From NCBI RefSeq assembly GCF_029227915.1, contig NC_079889.1:5518001-5582000 (forward strand): 64,000 nucleotides of DNA. Direction: 5' to 3'. Below, in pieces: positions 51,501 to 64,000 of the stretch; the stretch's first letter is position 1; each line of letters begins with the position of its first letter. This DNA comes from Hydractinia symbiolongicarpus. Taxonomy: Eukaryota > Cnidaria > Hydrozoa > Anthoathecata > Hydractiniidae. Under the pieces are notes generated by a model. The model was given only the letters and a program-made list of their open reading frames with translations, was not told the DNA's origin and did no database searches. Position numbers and translations under genes: made by a program.

Positions 51501-54500
51501 CAAAATAAATCTTTAAAAAAGCATTTAAAAAGGGGCATGGTATATAAATGAAGTATAGAAAGGTTTCTGTAAGGTTTTTTTATGTTTTTTAAAGTTTTGA
51601 TGATATTATTAATGCGAGACATGTTTGTTAGCTAGCATCAACCACACCAACAACAACTAGCTAGGTAGCTAGGAATTTATAAATATGTAGCCATGTTCTT
51701 TATACCTAGCTAAGTCTCCAGTTTATATTTAAGTGACCAGCTATTAGCTGCTGTAGCTACCTTATGTTAGGGTTACCTAACTGTAACTTATTTTAATTGA
51801 CATTTTAAGCTTAAATTAACAAGCCACAACAACTTTTAAAAAAGTATTACATAATATTTAAGAAGAGTTTAAGGACTGTTTTTAAGCAAATAATGTATTT
51901 TTCACAATTTGTGTATGCAAATAATGTATTTTTCACATTTTGTGTAACTAAACTTATATATATACATCGGTTACATGCAATATGACGAAACGATTTTTAT
52001 TTAACATGTAGTAATTCTGGTACCTTAAGTGTAGTGATTTTTGTTGTTCTAGATGTTCTGACTAAAATGTTTTTTTTTATGGCATTTTGTCTCGATTAAA
52101 AAAAGTTTCAACTTTTTTGAGGGAGTACAACACCGAAAAAACTTGTTTTTTTTATATTTTGTATAAATTCTTACCAGGCAGGACTCTGTACAACATACCG
52201 AAATGACTGATCCCTCTCTATTTATAAATTTGATGCGTTCCAAATCACAGTTTTTTGAAATTTTGGGTAATATTTAATGAGTACAAGATGCAAATACTGA
52301 TTTTTGTTGAATCAGAAGTATTTCCTACAACCATTCTTTTTTTTACACTTTTGTGGAGAAAAAGTGTATGCAATATCATCAGAATAACTGATTTTGTTGC
52401 AAACTGTTTTTCTTTTTCACATTTTGGATTGAAATATTGTTATAAAGGGCATATATCAATAGACATATATATACCAAAATAATTAAATTCTGCAAACTTT
52501 GATTTTGTCGTTCACCTCTCATCTTTTATATTTTGATTAAACTTTTGAGGAAAACCATAGTAATTATTTAGAATTTGTATTTTGTGTTGCAAATTTAGTG
52601 CAAAAATTTAACTGTTGTGAGGGAGGACCATATGCAATTATATATACTAAAAATAATAATTTGATATTCTACAAGTTGTATTTTTGTATGCATTTAAATG
52701 ACTGCTTTTTCTGAGTTGAATTTGATGGGTTTCATATCAATTTTGTGGAAGATTTTATGGCTGAAGACAATATAGAACATGCCAATTGAACTGATTTTTG
52801 TTCATATTTTGATTTGCTCCTCATAAACCTTTGTGTTCTACATTTATTGTAAACTTTTGTGAGGAAGGACCATATATATATATATACAATGTTTTCAAAA
52901 TAATGATTTTTGTTGATTTGAAATTTACTCCTTGCTCATTGCTTTTTCGACATTTCTTATTTCATAGATCTGTGCTTACTGTTGCAAGCCTTTCTTTTCG
53001 ACACTTCAGATTAAAATATTGAAGGTTTTCAACATAATCACATAATAAGATGTATACATATTTGAGATATGTGTTATTTCTGACATTATTATTATTGTTG
53101 TCGTAACTGTCTGGGTTGTGACTGTCAATGTTGTAACTTTGTACTAACTAGATTTTACACCTTACACGCCGTTGTTTTTCATATTTTGTCTGAAGTTTTG
53201 TTGGGAGGATTTCATGCGATTTGACATTTGATATTTTGTGTTAGATTTTAAGAACTTTTTTGTTAAATTATGACTTATATACTTTCTTTTTATGCATTTT
53301 CAGATTATTTTTTTTAGTAAAAGGCATATTCAATATACTGAAATATTTGCTGATGTCATCAAAATTCAAATGACATAACTTTTTAATTGTTTTTCTGCCT
53401 AAGTGGATTTTTCCACGGGCCTAATCGACTAGTCTCTATAATAATACGCCAGTTCTGTCTGTCTGTGACTTTTGCAAAGTGGATAAAATTTCTTTGATAA
53501 AGTCTATAAAACATCGTCTATAAATTTTTTCTGTAAATTACCAAACTTTGACGTTAAAGCAATATTGACGTCAAAGGAAAGTATATTAAGATTAGTGTAG
53601 CCATTGCATTGCACTTTTAAATTTAAGGCTAAATAACTTGGAAACGAGTGGAAATAACTGACGTCATCTCCTGCGGAGGTAACTAGGGACCACCTTTGAC
53701 CAATTTGGGTAAGTTTCCCAAACCTGGGTCCCTGAATCCGTTTCGGGAATGGACGGGTCGATGACATCATCAAAAAACCTTCAAACCCTAATATCTCTGC
53801 AACCGTTTGTCAAAAATACACGATCCTATACATTTTCTTGATCAGCGTTTCAAGATCTATACGATGAAGGCAACAGGCATACACATTTCTGAAAAAAAAA
53901 GTTTTGTGTTCTGACATGTCTCTGCTGACGTCATCAAAATTTAAATGACGGTTATTTTTCTCTGTTATCCTGCCTAAGTGGATTTTTCCACGGGCCTTAT
54001 CGACTAGTCTATACAATAATACGCCAGTTCTGTCCGTCTGTCTGTGATAAAGTCTATAAAACATCGCCTATAAATTTTTTCTGTAAATTAGCAAACTTTT
54101 ATGTTAGAGCAATATTGATGTCAAAGGAAAGTATATTAAGATTAGTGAAGCCATTGCATTGCACTTTTAAATTTAAGGCTAAATAACTTGGAAACGGGTG
54201 GAAATAACTGACGTCATCTCCTGCTTGGGGAATTAGGGACTACCTGGGACCAATTTGGGTAAGTATTCTAAACCTGGGTCACCGAATCCGTTTCGGAATG
54301 TACGGGTTAATGACGTCATAAAAAACCTTTAAACCCTAATATCTCTGCATCCGTTTGTCAAAAGTACACGATCCTGTACATTTTCTTGATCAGCGTTTCA
54401 AGATCTATACGATGAAGGCAACAGGCATACAAATTTCTGAAAATAATTTTTTTGTGTTCTGACAGGTCTCTGCTGACGTCAGCAAAATTTAAATGACGGT

Positions 54501-55988
54501 TGTTTTTCTCTGTTATCCTGCCTAAGTGGATTTTTCCACGGGCCTTATCGACTAGTCTATATAATAATACGCCAGTTCCGTGTCTCTGTGACAGGCAAAG
54601 TGGATGTGCTTATTTTTCTTTATGTCCCGAAAAAATCTTTGATGTTGCTGAAAAAATATGTCTTCTTTGTCAGGAAATGTCGCGAATTTGCGATTTACGT
54701 TTGTTTGTTTGCCTTTTAAACTCACGTTATCAAAATAAAAAAATTATTTGGATGAATCAAACCACGTGATCAAAATAAAGCAATTTTGTTTGCTGAAAAT
54801 TCCAAGTTTCCCCTGACGATCAAATCAAACGTAAAAAGTTTGTTAAAGCACGAAGTAACAGAAATTGTGTTTGCAAAAAGATGGCTGTCCTTTTTAAGCA
54901 TTTGTCTACTCTTTCCTACAAAATAAATCTTTACAAAAACATTTAAAAAGGGGCATTGTATATAGTAAGCATAGCATGGTATATGAAGTATAGAAAAGTT
55001 TCCGTAAGGTTTGTTTGTATTATTGATGCGAGACATGTTTGTTAGCTAGCATCATAAAGCCAGCAACCACATCAACAACTACTAACTAACTAGGAATTTA
55101 TAAATATGTAGCCATGTTCTTTATACCTAGCTGAGTCGCAAGTTTATATTTAACTGACCACCTATTAGCTACTGTAGCTAGATAATATTAGCTTCAAACT
55201 TAAGATGACCGGCAGTACCTAGCCAACCTTTGAATTTTATGTTGCTTTTTACATGTAAGCTATAGCTACCGTAGTTGTCTTAGTGGTCTTTGCTAGGAAT
55301 ATGGCTGTAACTTATTTGACTTGACCTTTTAAGCTTAAATTAGAAGATATAACAAGCCACAACACCTTTTAAAAAAGTATCTAAGGGCTCTTTTTTATGC
55401 AAAGAATGTATTTTTCACATTTTGTGTAACTAAACTTACATAGGTTGCATGCAATATGACAAAACGATTTTTATTTAACATGTAGTAGTCCTGGTGGCTT
55501 CAGTGTGATGATTTGTGTTATGTTCTGACTCAAATGTTTTTGCTTATGACATTTCGTATTATTTATGAAAAGTTTATAGAAACTTTTTTGAGGGAGAGTA
55601 CTGTATATAGACATGCTAACTTGTGCTTTTTTTAAATTCTTATTTGCCAGAGGTTTTTGACATTATCGGGAAAATTTACGTAGTTCACATTTTTTGATTT
55701 GATTATTTATTTTTTAATTTTATTTTTTTTTTTTTTTGGGGGGGGAGGTGGTGGAAGGATTTACATTTTTTACATTTAGGGTAAAGAATATACAGGAAAG
55801 GCTGGGGTGACTATACATTTATATACATAGTGTATATAATATCTGCAAACTTAATTGTGTTTTTTTTTAAAAAAAAAAATTGTTACATTTTGTGGCAAAT
55901 CATGAGGATCATGCAATTTACCGAAAGAACTAATCTTTGTAGAATTTGACTTTACACCTTGCAGGCCATTCCTGTTTTCATTATAAAA
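48514..55988 (+). mobile_element. Helitron-like tandem array 2
   Basis: Six head-to-tail units: 48514-50506 (long), 50507-51255 (short), 51256-53432 (long), 53433-54007 and 54008-54555 (shortened), and 54556-55988 (long, 3'-truncated). Every internal junction is CTAG followed directly by TCT(A/C)TA. The first unit is preceded by A, fitting insertion between A and T. Long and short units alternate at first. The long units share TAGCTAGC-rich interiors and non-coding blocks with the unit at 40651-43430. No Rep/helicase coding. Confidence 0.78.
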
Positions 55989-56719
55989 CTAGTCGATAAG
56001 GCCCGTGGAGAAATCCACTGAGGCAGAATAAAAATTTTGATGACGTTAACAACCTATCCACAAAAAAAATTAGAACTTTATTTTCACGTTGCCTCTATTG
56101 TGTAGAGCTAAAAATGCTGATCAAGAAAATTTATATGTTCGTGTGGTTTTAATGAGCGGTTATTGAGATATAAGGGTTTAAAAATATTGCTGGCGTCAGG
56201 AATTGCCTGTCAAAACCCAAAAACTATTTTTAGAAATTTGTACACCTATTGCCTTCTTCGTATAGTTCTTGAAACGCCGATCAAGAAAATGTAAAATGTA
56301 TAGGATCATGTAGTTTTGGTAAACGGTTGCAGAGATATTAGGGGTTGAACGTTTTTTGATGACGTCATCAACCCGTCCATTCCGAAACGGATTGGGGAAC
56401 TAAGTTTTGAAAAATTACCCAAATTGGTCCTAGGTGCTCCCTAGTTACCTACGCGGTGAAAAATCATTGACGTCACCACCTCGTTTCCAAGTTATTTGGC
56501 CTCAAAGTTCTAGGTGCACTGTAATGACTTCATTAATTTAATATAGGATATTGACGTTAAAGTAGTGTTATTGACGTCGCGCCGTAACGTTTGAAAATTA
56601 AACATATTATACATGCATTTTTCGGTTACTTCAAAGAAAATTTCGGTAAGATCAAAGGAAAATGAACATATCCACTTTGCCTGTTACAGACACACGGAAC
56701 TGGCGTATTATTATATAGA
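55989..56719 (-). mobile_element. Inverted Helitron-like short unit
   Basis: A complete 731-bp short unit on the minus strand, with its CTAG end at 55989-55992 and its TCTATATAATAAT start ending at 56719. It interrupts the last plus-strand unit, so the array ends in a tail-to-tail pair. Confidence 0.8.
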
Positions 56720-58171
<1,452 letters not shown>

Positions 58172-58317
58172 CAATCCAACAACAAAGCACAAAACCATAT
58201 CACATCTCTGATGCCAGTGGCCACTTCTTCATCCAAATGTTCCCTAAAAAGATTATTGAAAACTCACAAAATTTCAGCTTCACTCTCTCTAGATATCAAA
58301 ATGATTTTGGAAGTCTG

Positions 58318-59300
58318 ATTATAGAGATTTAAATGCGAAAACTATCCCTGATCGCTTGCCAATACAAAGGGTAAACGATATCATTGACAACTTTGCAGGA
58401 AAACCGTGGTTTTCTACCTTGTATCTTTCCTAAGTATGCCATTACGAATTTGACAATTCAGAATCCCAAATATATACGGCATTCGCCACACAATGGACCC
58501 TGTATGAGTGGATCATGATAGTGTGTGGCCTGAAGAATGCCCCACCAAATTTCAGCGCTTTATAAATAAATTCCGTATTGAAATAATGGATGATATAATT
58601 GCTTACAGCGCAACATTTGAAGACCACCTTGATGATTTAGAAATACGAGCGAAGATCAGCAGATCCCTAAGAATGTAGAAAAATTGTGAAACTGACTGGG
58701 TTTTCTTGAAAATGATTTTGCTAGAAAAGTGAAGCCACTTTTTGATTTGATTTTAATTTAATACTAGGGAAACGAAGATAGCAGAGTTACTAGTGCTAAG
58801 AAAGTCAAAGGTCAGAAAGCGTCTCTGGAAAAGTTTAACTGGAAACCTGCTCGTCTTAAAAGAAATAACTATTAAAATCACCCGAAATCATAGCATACCC
58901 TGATTTTAATCAGCCGTTCATTTTATATTGTGATGCGTCGCAAACTGGTTTGAGTGCAGTGCTGTATTAAATGCACAATTATGTTTCTAAGTTATAAGCT
59001 TATGCGTCTAGAACATTAACACCTGCAGGAAAATTAAAAGGAAAATTAAAAATCTTGGTCCTAAAGTGGGTTATATCTGACAAATTTTTATGAGTACCTT
59101 TATTACAGCAAACCTTTTACTGTGTATTCAGACAACAACCTTTTATCCTATGCTCTAACAACAGGAAAGCTCAATGCTATTGGTCCTCCATAGGTATCAG
59201 CTCTATCTCAATACCAGTTCACCGCAGAATACAGACCTGGTAAGATGAGCAATGATTGTGACTTTCTATCCAGACTTCACTACTTTAAGAATCATACAGA
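58318..59300 (+). pseudogene. Old Gypsy RT/RNase H remnant
   Basis: Recognisable blocks in shifting plus-strand frames: [31 protein letters not shown] (F-S-x-L-D box with the Asp lost), TLYEWIMIVCGLKNAPPNF (the Gypsy FGLxNAPxxFQ block), and DASQTGLSAVL of RNase H near 58935. Many stops. It belongs with the gag remnant at 47140 if the long element is real. Confidence 0.7.
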
Positions 59301-60059
59301 AAACATCAGTATTCAATCAATAACAGCAATACTCACCTGTGCTGGATACAACAACTGACACACCAGTTAGTATAAATGCTTTATTGTTCTTCGATGCAGA
59401 CACTGCCAGTGATGTAGAAGGTACTGAATTGACAAAGCTGCGAAACTGACCAAAAAGCCACAGATATGTCAAATCAAATCATTACCAAGAAAAATCGAAC
59501 AGTTGCTAAGGTAATTTGATAACCTACATTTACACAATGAAGGGAATATACTTGTTAAGGTAACAACTTAACATACAATCAATTTTTTGATTCAAATTCT
59601 CAAATTTGAATTTCTTTAGGGAAGTCGGATTAGTTGCAATTTTTCATTTACAGGAAACTGATTGGCTTTGTTTGAGAAATTGACAAAGTGAATTCAACAA
59701 GTTTGTTTTTAGTGATACTACTCATCAGACTCCCTTAAAAGGTAATCGTTGCGAAAGTTACAGAAATATAGAAAAAACATAGTATACATGACGTCAAAAT
59801 TGTAGGGGAGGGAGAAATGAAGAGCAAAGTTAAAACAGAAGGGGAAGAGGAAAGCACAGTTGAACCAAGGGAAGAATTGGAGAGCACAGTGAAGATAAAT
59901 CAGAAAATTATGCTTCTGACAAGACAACCATAGGAGATGATGACACAGAAGGGACGGCAGATAAGACACTGGAGACTGAAGACAAGCTAAAAGTAAAGAG
60001 ACGTCCAAAATGAAGAAGAACACCCTCAAAAATAGTGTCTAATATGACTACAAAATGCT
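59301..60059. other. Probable continuation of the old retroelement, unassigned
   Basis: No integrase motif could be found. A plus-strand acidic/lysine-rich stretch (about 59810-60010) might be a decayed C-terminus, but it is not recognisable. Confidence 0.3.
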
Positions 60060-61830
60060 GTGTTTCGACTGGGAAGCGTACAGATTTTTGTTGTTTTAAT
60101 TATCGGTATACTTGTCAGGAAGCCACTGTTCACAAATAGTGAAGTTTCAGCAAATTTAACACGGGTAGATGCTTCAATTTCCTGCCCGGGACCACAAGCT
60201 GATGGAAAAGTTTGTAGATTAACAGATTTTACTTTGAGAAACGAAGTAAAGTTATTTCACAAAAACTGTGAAGGTTTGACAAATTGTTTAACAAATCATA
60301 CAGACTTATTGTCCGGAGAGAAAAACTCCATCTTAAATCTCTCAGAGATACATATCGTACACGAAAGCGATAACTTGTTTTGTATTCCGGGGTTTGAGTT
60401 TGTAGAAAAGAGACGAAAAATTGTCTTAGGAGTAAATTTTTAGAAAACATTTGGATAGAAATATACCTGGAGAAAGCGAAACATTATCTAATCTGCTGTA
60501 TGTACGGACCCTAGGACAATTCAATTCACAAGCGGTGGAAAGAATATTTTTAATACACACTTGAGACTGTTAACGACCTATCGTTATCGTTATGGGCGAC
60601 TTTAATATTAACTACAAAAATAAAAATGAACATTCCGAATTTAAAGAGCTAATGGTTGTCCCGGAATTTAATCAGTTGGTAACAGTTGATTTTTTAGAAG
60701 GATTAAATAAACAAAATTGGAAAAGCATTTGTACCCATTGACTGATGTAATTAGTGCGTGGAGTTTTTTTTAAAAAAAACATTTTATTAACCGTAATCGA
60801 TAAACACGCGCCGTCCATACAAAAGAGAGTGAAGGGAGGCTATTGTCCGTGGTTAAGTACGGAAATTCGGAAACTGATGTATCAGTGAGATACCTTCTTA
60901 AGAAAGTCCTAAAATAAAACAGCAGTGGTGATTGGCGTCTTTATAAAAAGCTGCAGAACCGCTGCAATAACATGTTAAAAAATGCTAAGTTTCCACAAAA
61001 ACCTCTTAATCAAGAACAAGAGTAAGTCAAGAAAATTTTGAAAAATTATAAGAAGCATTTCTCCAACAAAAAGAAAATTAAAAAACAATGGAATATGTAC
61101 ACCGGCAGCAAAAAACTAAACAAAATCTGTTAGTTTTTGTTTATATTTTTCCACATCTGTTCCAATGGCAATGAAGGACTTCATATGGGGTAAACCAAGT
61201 GGAGTAAATGAAAATACAAATATTGTTTTTGCGTTCACTTGCGTTTTGAATGTATTTTTTGAAAGTCAGGTGAAGAACTTGCGGCGCAAGGAAGCTACAG
61301 GTTTTGATTAGTACCAAAAGGACTTTTAAAAGTCCCTTTTCGTTCATCATCAACTTGTCGCTAAAAACAGCCACCATTCCAACTGAATGAAAGTAAGCGA
61401 AAATTATTTCACTCCACTAGAATGGGAAAACGGATGAAATGTCAAACTATGGACCGATCTCCATCCTACCGGTTATATCTAAAATAATGTAGAGAGCTGT
61501 TTATGTTCAACTTGTAAACATCTTAAAAAAAATGATATTTTATCACCCAACCAATATGGATAGAGGAAAACGGTCTACTGAATTAGCCACACTCTATCTG
61601 TCAGACGAAATCACGACGTGTGTCAACCACGACTGTCTTTGTATTGGTATGCACAAGGATGTTCCTGACATTGTACGTCATTGTGCTATGTCATATTGCT
61701 ACCCGGATTGCAATACAGGTTCCTAAGAAGTTATGCAATAGGTGTTATAACGTAAAATTGCACATAGTTAAAATGACTGTTAGAAAGAAAATATTGAAAT
61801 TAAACATTGTTAAACAATATTCAAATCGAT
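60060..61830 (+). pseudogene. Decayed non-LTR (LINE) retrotransposon fragment
   Basis: The plus strand shows an endonuclease remnant with MGDFNINYKNKNEHSEFKEL near 60592, the linker DKHAPSIQKRVKG..PWLSTEIRKLM near 60805-60885, and RT blocks near 61440-61620 (NYGPISILPVISK, LSPNQYG, KRSTELATLYLSDEI). This order fits a jockey/CR1-type LINE. Stops and shifts are numerous and the RT catalytic region is absent, so it is a dead, 3'-truncated copy. Confidence 0.75.
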
Positions 61831-62152
61831 GAATCATATTAAGTCGGTATCAACGTAAATTATTATTGTTGAAGGTTGTTGATCAAATCCTGCAACTGGT
61901 GCTGATAGAAGACGATTCGCGAAAATTCTATGAGGTGCAAATATCTATGCGCGATTAGCTGTCGAAGCATACGTGATTGGATTCAATTTTGGTGTTGATA
62001 CACTACAATTTATTTGGTTCTTAAAGTTAATGCGATATCTTCCAGAAGTTGGTGATATTGTTAAAGAAAATATATTTCGTATATGAATTGTATACAGAGT
62101 TTATATTATAATCTCAGTGTTCCCTGCCCTGCAAACAGGGCATTTTTTTTGC
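61831..62152. other. No gene seen
   Basis: Between the LINE fragment and the right LTR-like repeat. A small GC hairpin (GCCCTG..CAGGGC, near 62126-62141) precedes the LTR-like repeat and might belong to it. Confidence 0.35.
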
Positions 62153-62378
62153 TGTGAGTTAGCCATGTTTGTTTGGTTTTCTTTTCTTTACTTTCCACTG
62201 ACCACCTCGGGTCTAGTCAAGACTCTCCTTTAGCATTAGGATGGAGAGTTCAGGTATGGTCAGTGGGTGTTCTAGTTTTGCAGTCAGTTGACTGCAAAAC
62301 CTGTAACATATGAGGAGCTAATGTATCTAATAACTATAGATATATATATGTTTTTATCTTGGCCGACACCTAACAACA
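62153..62378 (+). repeat. Right LTR-like repeat
   Basis: Direct copy of 46448-46672, starting TGTGAGTTAGCCATG and ending CACCTAACAACA. Confidence 0.6.
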
Positions 62379-63071
62379 TATGACAAAAGTTTATTTCGAA
62401 TGACCTTCCTTGCCAAGTTGATCAACCTTTTCGGGACCAAAATTTTCCATCGGATAAAAGCCCTTGTATAACATTTCGGTTTTGTAAGCAATCGGAGTGT
62501 CTATAAGTGATTCAATGTGTTCATCGTCTCATATCCATCTACCACTCTTAGTTTTGCTTCACTTTTTTAAATTAGTTACATTAGCAACATTTTCATCCTC
62601 TGGGTTCAAATCACTAAAATGCATGGTTGAAAATAGGGCAACGTTATCATCGAGACCAATATTACTGCTGCTGATGCTGCTAACGGAGGACGCAGACAAT
62701 GATCAGTCATCAAGGTGGCTTATCTTTACAGTGCTCAACTTTCTAAATAAAATAAAATGAAAAAAAACCCTGAAATGTTGTGCACAGACATGAATCATTC
62801 CTCAGTAGAGGCACCCCATAGACCTTTATAAAGGTGATGTCATTTGTTTATAAGAATTCTGACGTCATTTAGAGAAATAGTTTTTTTTCCAAAAAAAACC
62901 TCGCTTTGCATTAGGTCTTGAAAAATATATATATAGCTATAAAAAACTGGTATGCCTTGAAGAGGATATACAAAAAATAAATTGCTCAGCTAGCAGGAAA
63001 TTTTCTTTTCTCGATTATAACAACTCAGATTATTGCTCAGGCTCAGCAAAAAGTTGTTGTTTCAAAACACA
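62379..63071. other. No gene seen
   Basis: AT-rich. The frame at 62497-62760 has a hydrophobic middle but no recognised family. Confidence 0.35.
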
Positions 63072-63248
63072 TCATTTCCTACTCATTCCTAACCTTTTCT
63101 TCGACTCCATTTTCCTTTTGAATCTCTCCAATTCCTCATCTCTGCAATTATCAACGCTACTTTCAGAAAAGTTAATATTTCTAACGCCCTTCACCCTGCT
63201 CACAAACTCACTGGCTAATAAGGTCTTTCGATATTTCCGTCGCGCCAT
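63072..63248 (-). CDS. Small basic ORF, possible gene or first exon
   Basis: 58 residues beginning MARRKYRKTLLASEF and ending GMSRK, strongly charged (many Arg, Lys, Glu), with a complexity unlike the surrounding AT-rich DNA. No known family, signal peptide or membrane span. Donor-like sites (for example AGTGAGTTTG) occur inside, so it may instead be a first coding exon. A MITE lies 36 bp upstream of its start. Confidence 0.3.
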   Translation of the reverse strand: MARRKYRKTLLASEFVSRVKGVRNINFSESSVDNCRDEELERFKRKMESKKRLGMSRK

Positions 63249-63283
63249 TATGCACGTGTAAATAGTACTGGATCAAGGCATGC

Positions 63284-63461
63284 TTCATTTCGGTTCGGAC
63301 TGTTTAAATGAAGAAACGGATTTCATTTCCGTCATTTTGACCGCCACGAATCAGACCTCGAAATGAGTTTCATTTCGCCCGATATAATGTATACACATTG
63401 TAAACACATACAAAGATTTAACTGAAACTTCATGTAAACGGTCCCTTAGAACCGAGATGAA
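63284..63461. mobile_element. MITE with about 28-bp terminal inverted repeats
   Basis: TTCATTTCGGTTC-GGACTGTTTAAATG (63284-63310) is inverted as CATGTAAACGGTCCCTTAGAACCGAGATGAA (63431-63461), with a 4-bp bulge and few mismatches. The interior repeats TTTCATTTC words. It has no coding content. Confidence 0.6.
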
Positions 63462-64000
63462 ACCAACACCAAAATGACTTTCAATGAAAATGACTGAAAT
63501 CAAGTTAACCTTTTTGAAGACTATGACCGATATAAAAATTTCATTCCCCTAAAAGCTGACTCTCTTACTCTTAAAAACGGTTGTTTCAATCAAAGCGAAC
63601 GTCGCGTTATTAAGCTTTAATTTATATCTATTCGTGCGGGTAAGTAATGCAAATGACCTCGTGTGACAGAGATTTTTAGATGTGTAAACTACGCTTGTAT
63701 ATTTTGTCTTTTGTCTATTTTTTTACTGTTGCTACGGCGTGAAAAGGATTTACACACAGTATATCACGTACAAATTTACCGTATCTTTCTTTTATCGTTC
63801 TTTTAACAAGTAAACCTCTTTTATCTTAAAAAGAGCCTAATTCTGTTTATTCTCATTATTCCAGTGAGATAAATATGTTATGATTTTTTTATTTTGATAA
63901 CGACTTAACTCGTTTCCGCAGATGTCCAGACATTAGTCCAGACGTCATTGTCAGCTTATTTTTATTTACTCATAACTATATCAGGCATCCAGGATACATA
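63462..64000. other. No gene seen
   Basis: AT-rich to the window end. A 10-bp direct repeat (GTCCAGAC) occurs near 63924-63942. Confidence 0.35.

Overview
The window is AT-rich nuclear DNA from an animal, most likely a cnidarian and possibly a hydrozoan. Spliced metazoan genes (a synaptotagmin-like tandem-C2 protein, an insulin-like peptide and a claudin-like four-pass membrane protein) lie in long non-coding stretches filled with transposons. All three gene starts sit 4-21 nt after a splice-acceptor-like AG, as expected either from 5' UTR introns or from spliced-leader trans-splicing, which hydrozoans use. The species cannot be named from the sequence.

Layout. 1-6.2 kb: intergenic, with a minisatellite and small inverted-repeat elements. 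6.2-9.35 kb: synaptotagmin-like gene (+), four coding exons, 424 residues. 10.0-10.9 kb: insulin-like peptide gene (-), two coding exons, 141 residues. 11.49-20.40 kb: a Gypsy-type LTR retrotransposon with a 5-bp target duplication, broken between gag and pol by a 4.76-kb DNA transposon with a 9-bp target duplication. That transposon holds a tRNA-derived SINE, and the SINE holds a second 2.62-kb transposon of the same terminal family, again with a 9-bp target duplication, which carries a spliced RecQ-type helicase gene. 24.3-28.2 kb: claudin-like gene (-), four coding exons, 214 residues; its second intron holds an inverted pair of Penelope-like element copies with hammerhead-like motifs. 28.2-39.9 kb: mostly featureless, with two promoter-like sites, one possible small gene and some uncertain exons.

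39.9-45.7 and 48.5-56.7 kb: two arrays of Helitron-like units joined head to tail with no host DNA between them. Each junction runs from a CTAG end straight into a TCTATATAATAATACG start. One unit holds an 838-bp (GTCT)n tract. The units are rich in the palindrome TGACGTCA. 46.4-62.4 kb: what looks like an old, decayed Gypsy element (LTRs roughly 84% identical by eye, gag and RT/RNase H remnants), into which the second Helitron array, a (TA)n tract and a decayed LINE were inserted. 62.4-64 kb: a small ORF (-) with a MITE directly upstream.

The strongest candidates for something unusual are the nested transposons that carry a RecQ-type helicase and have hairpin-bearing ends with 9-bp target duplications, the head-to-tail Helitron concatemers, and the insulin-like peptide whose cysteine spacing is one residue longer than usual in both chains. 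All splice sites, domain calls and repeat boundaries were read by eye; no database search was run.
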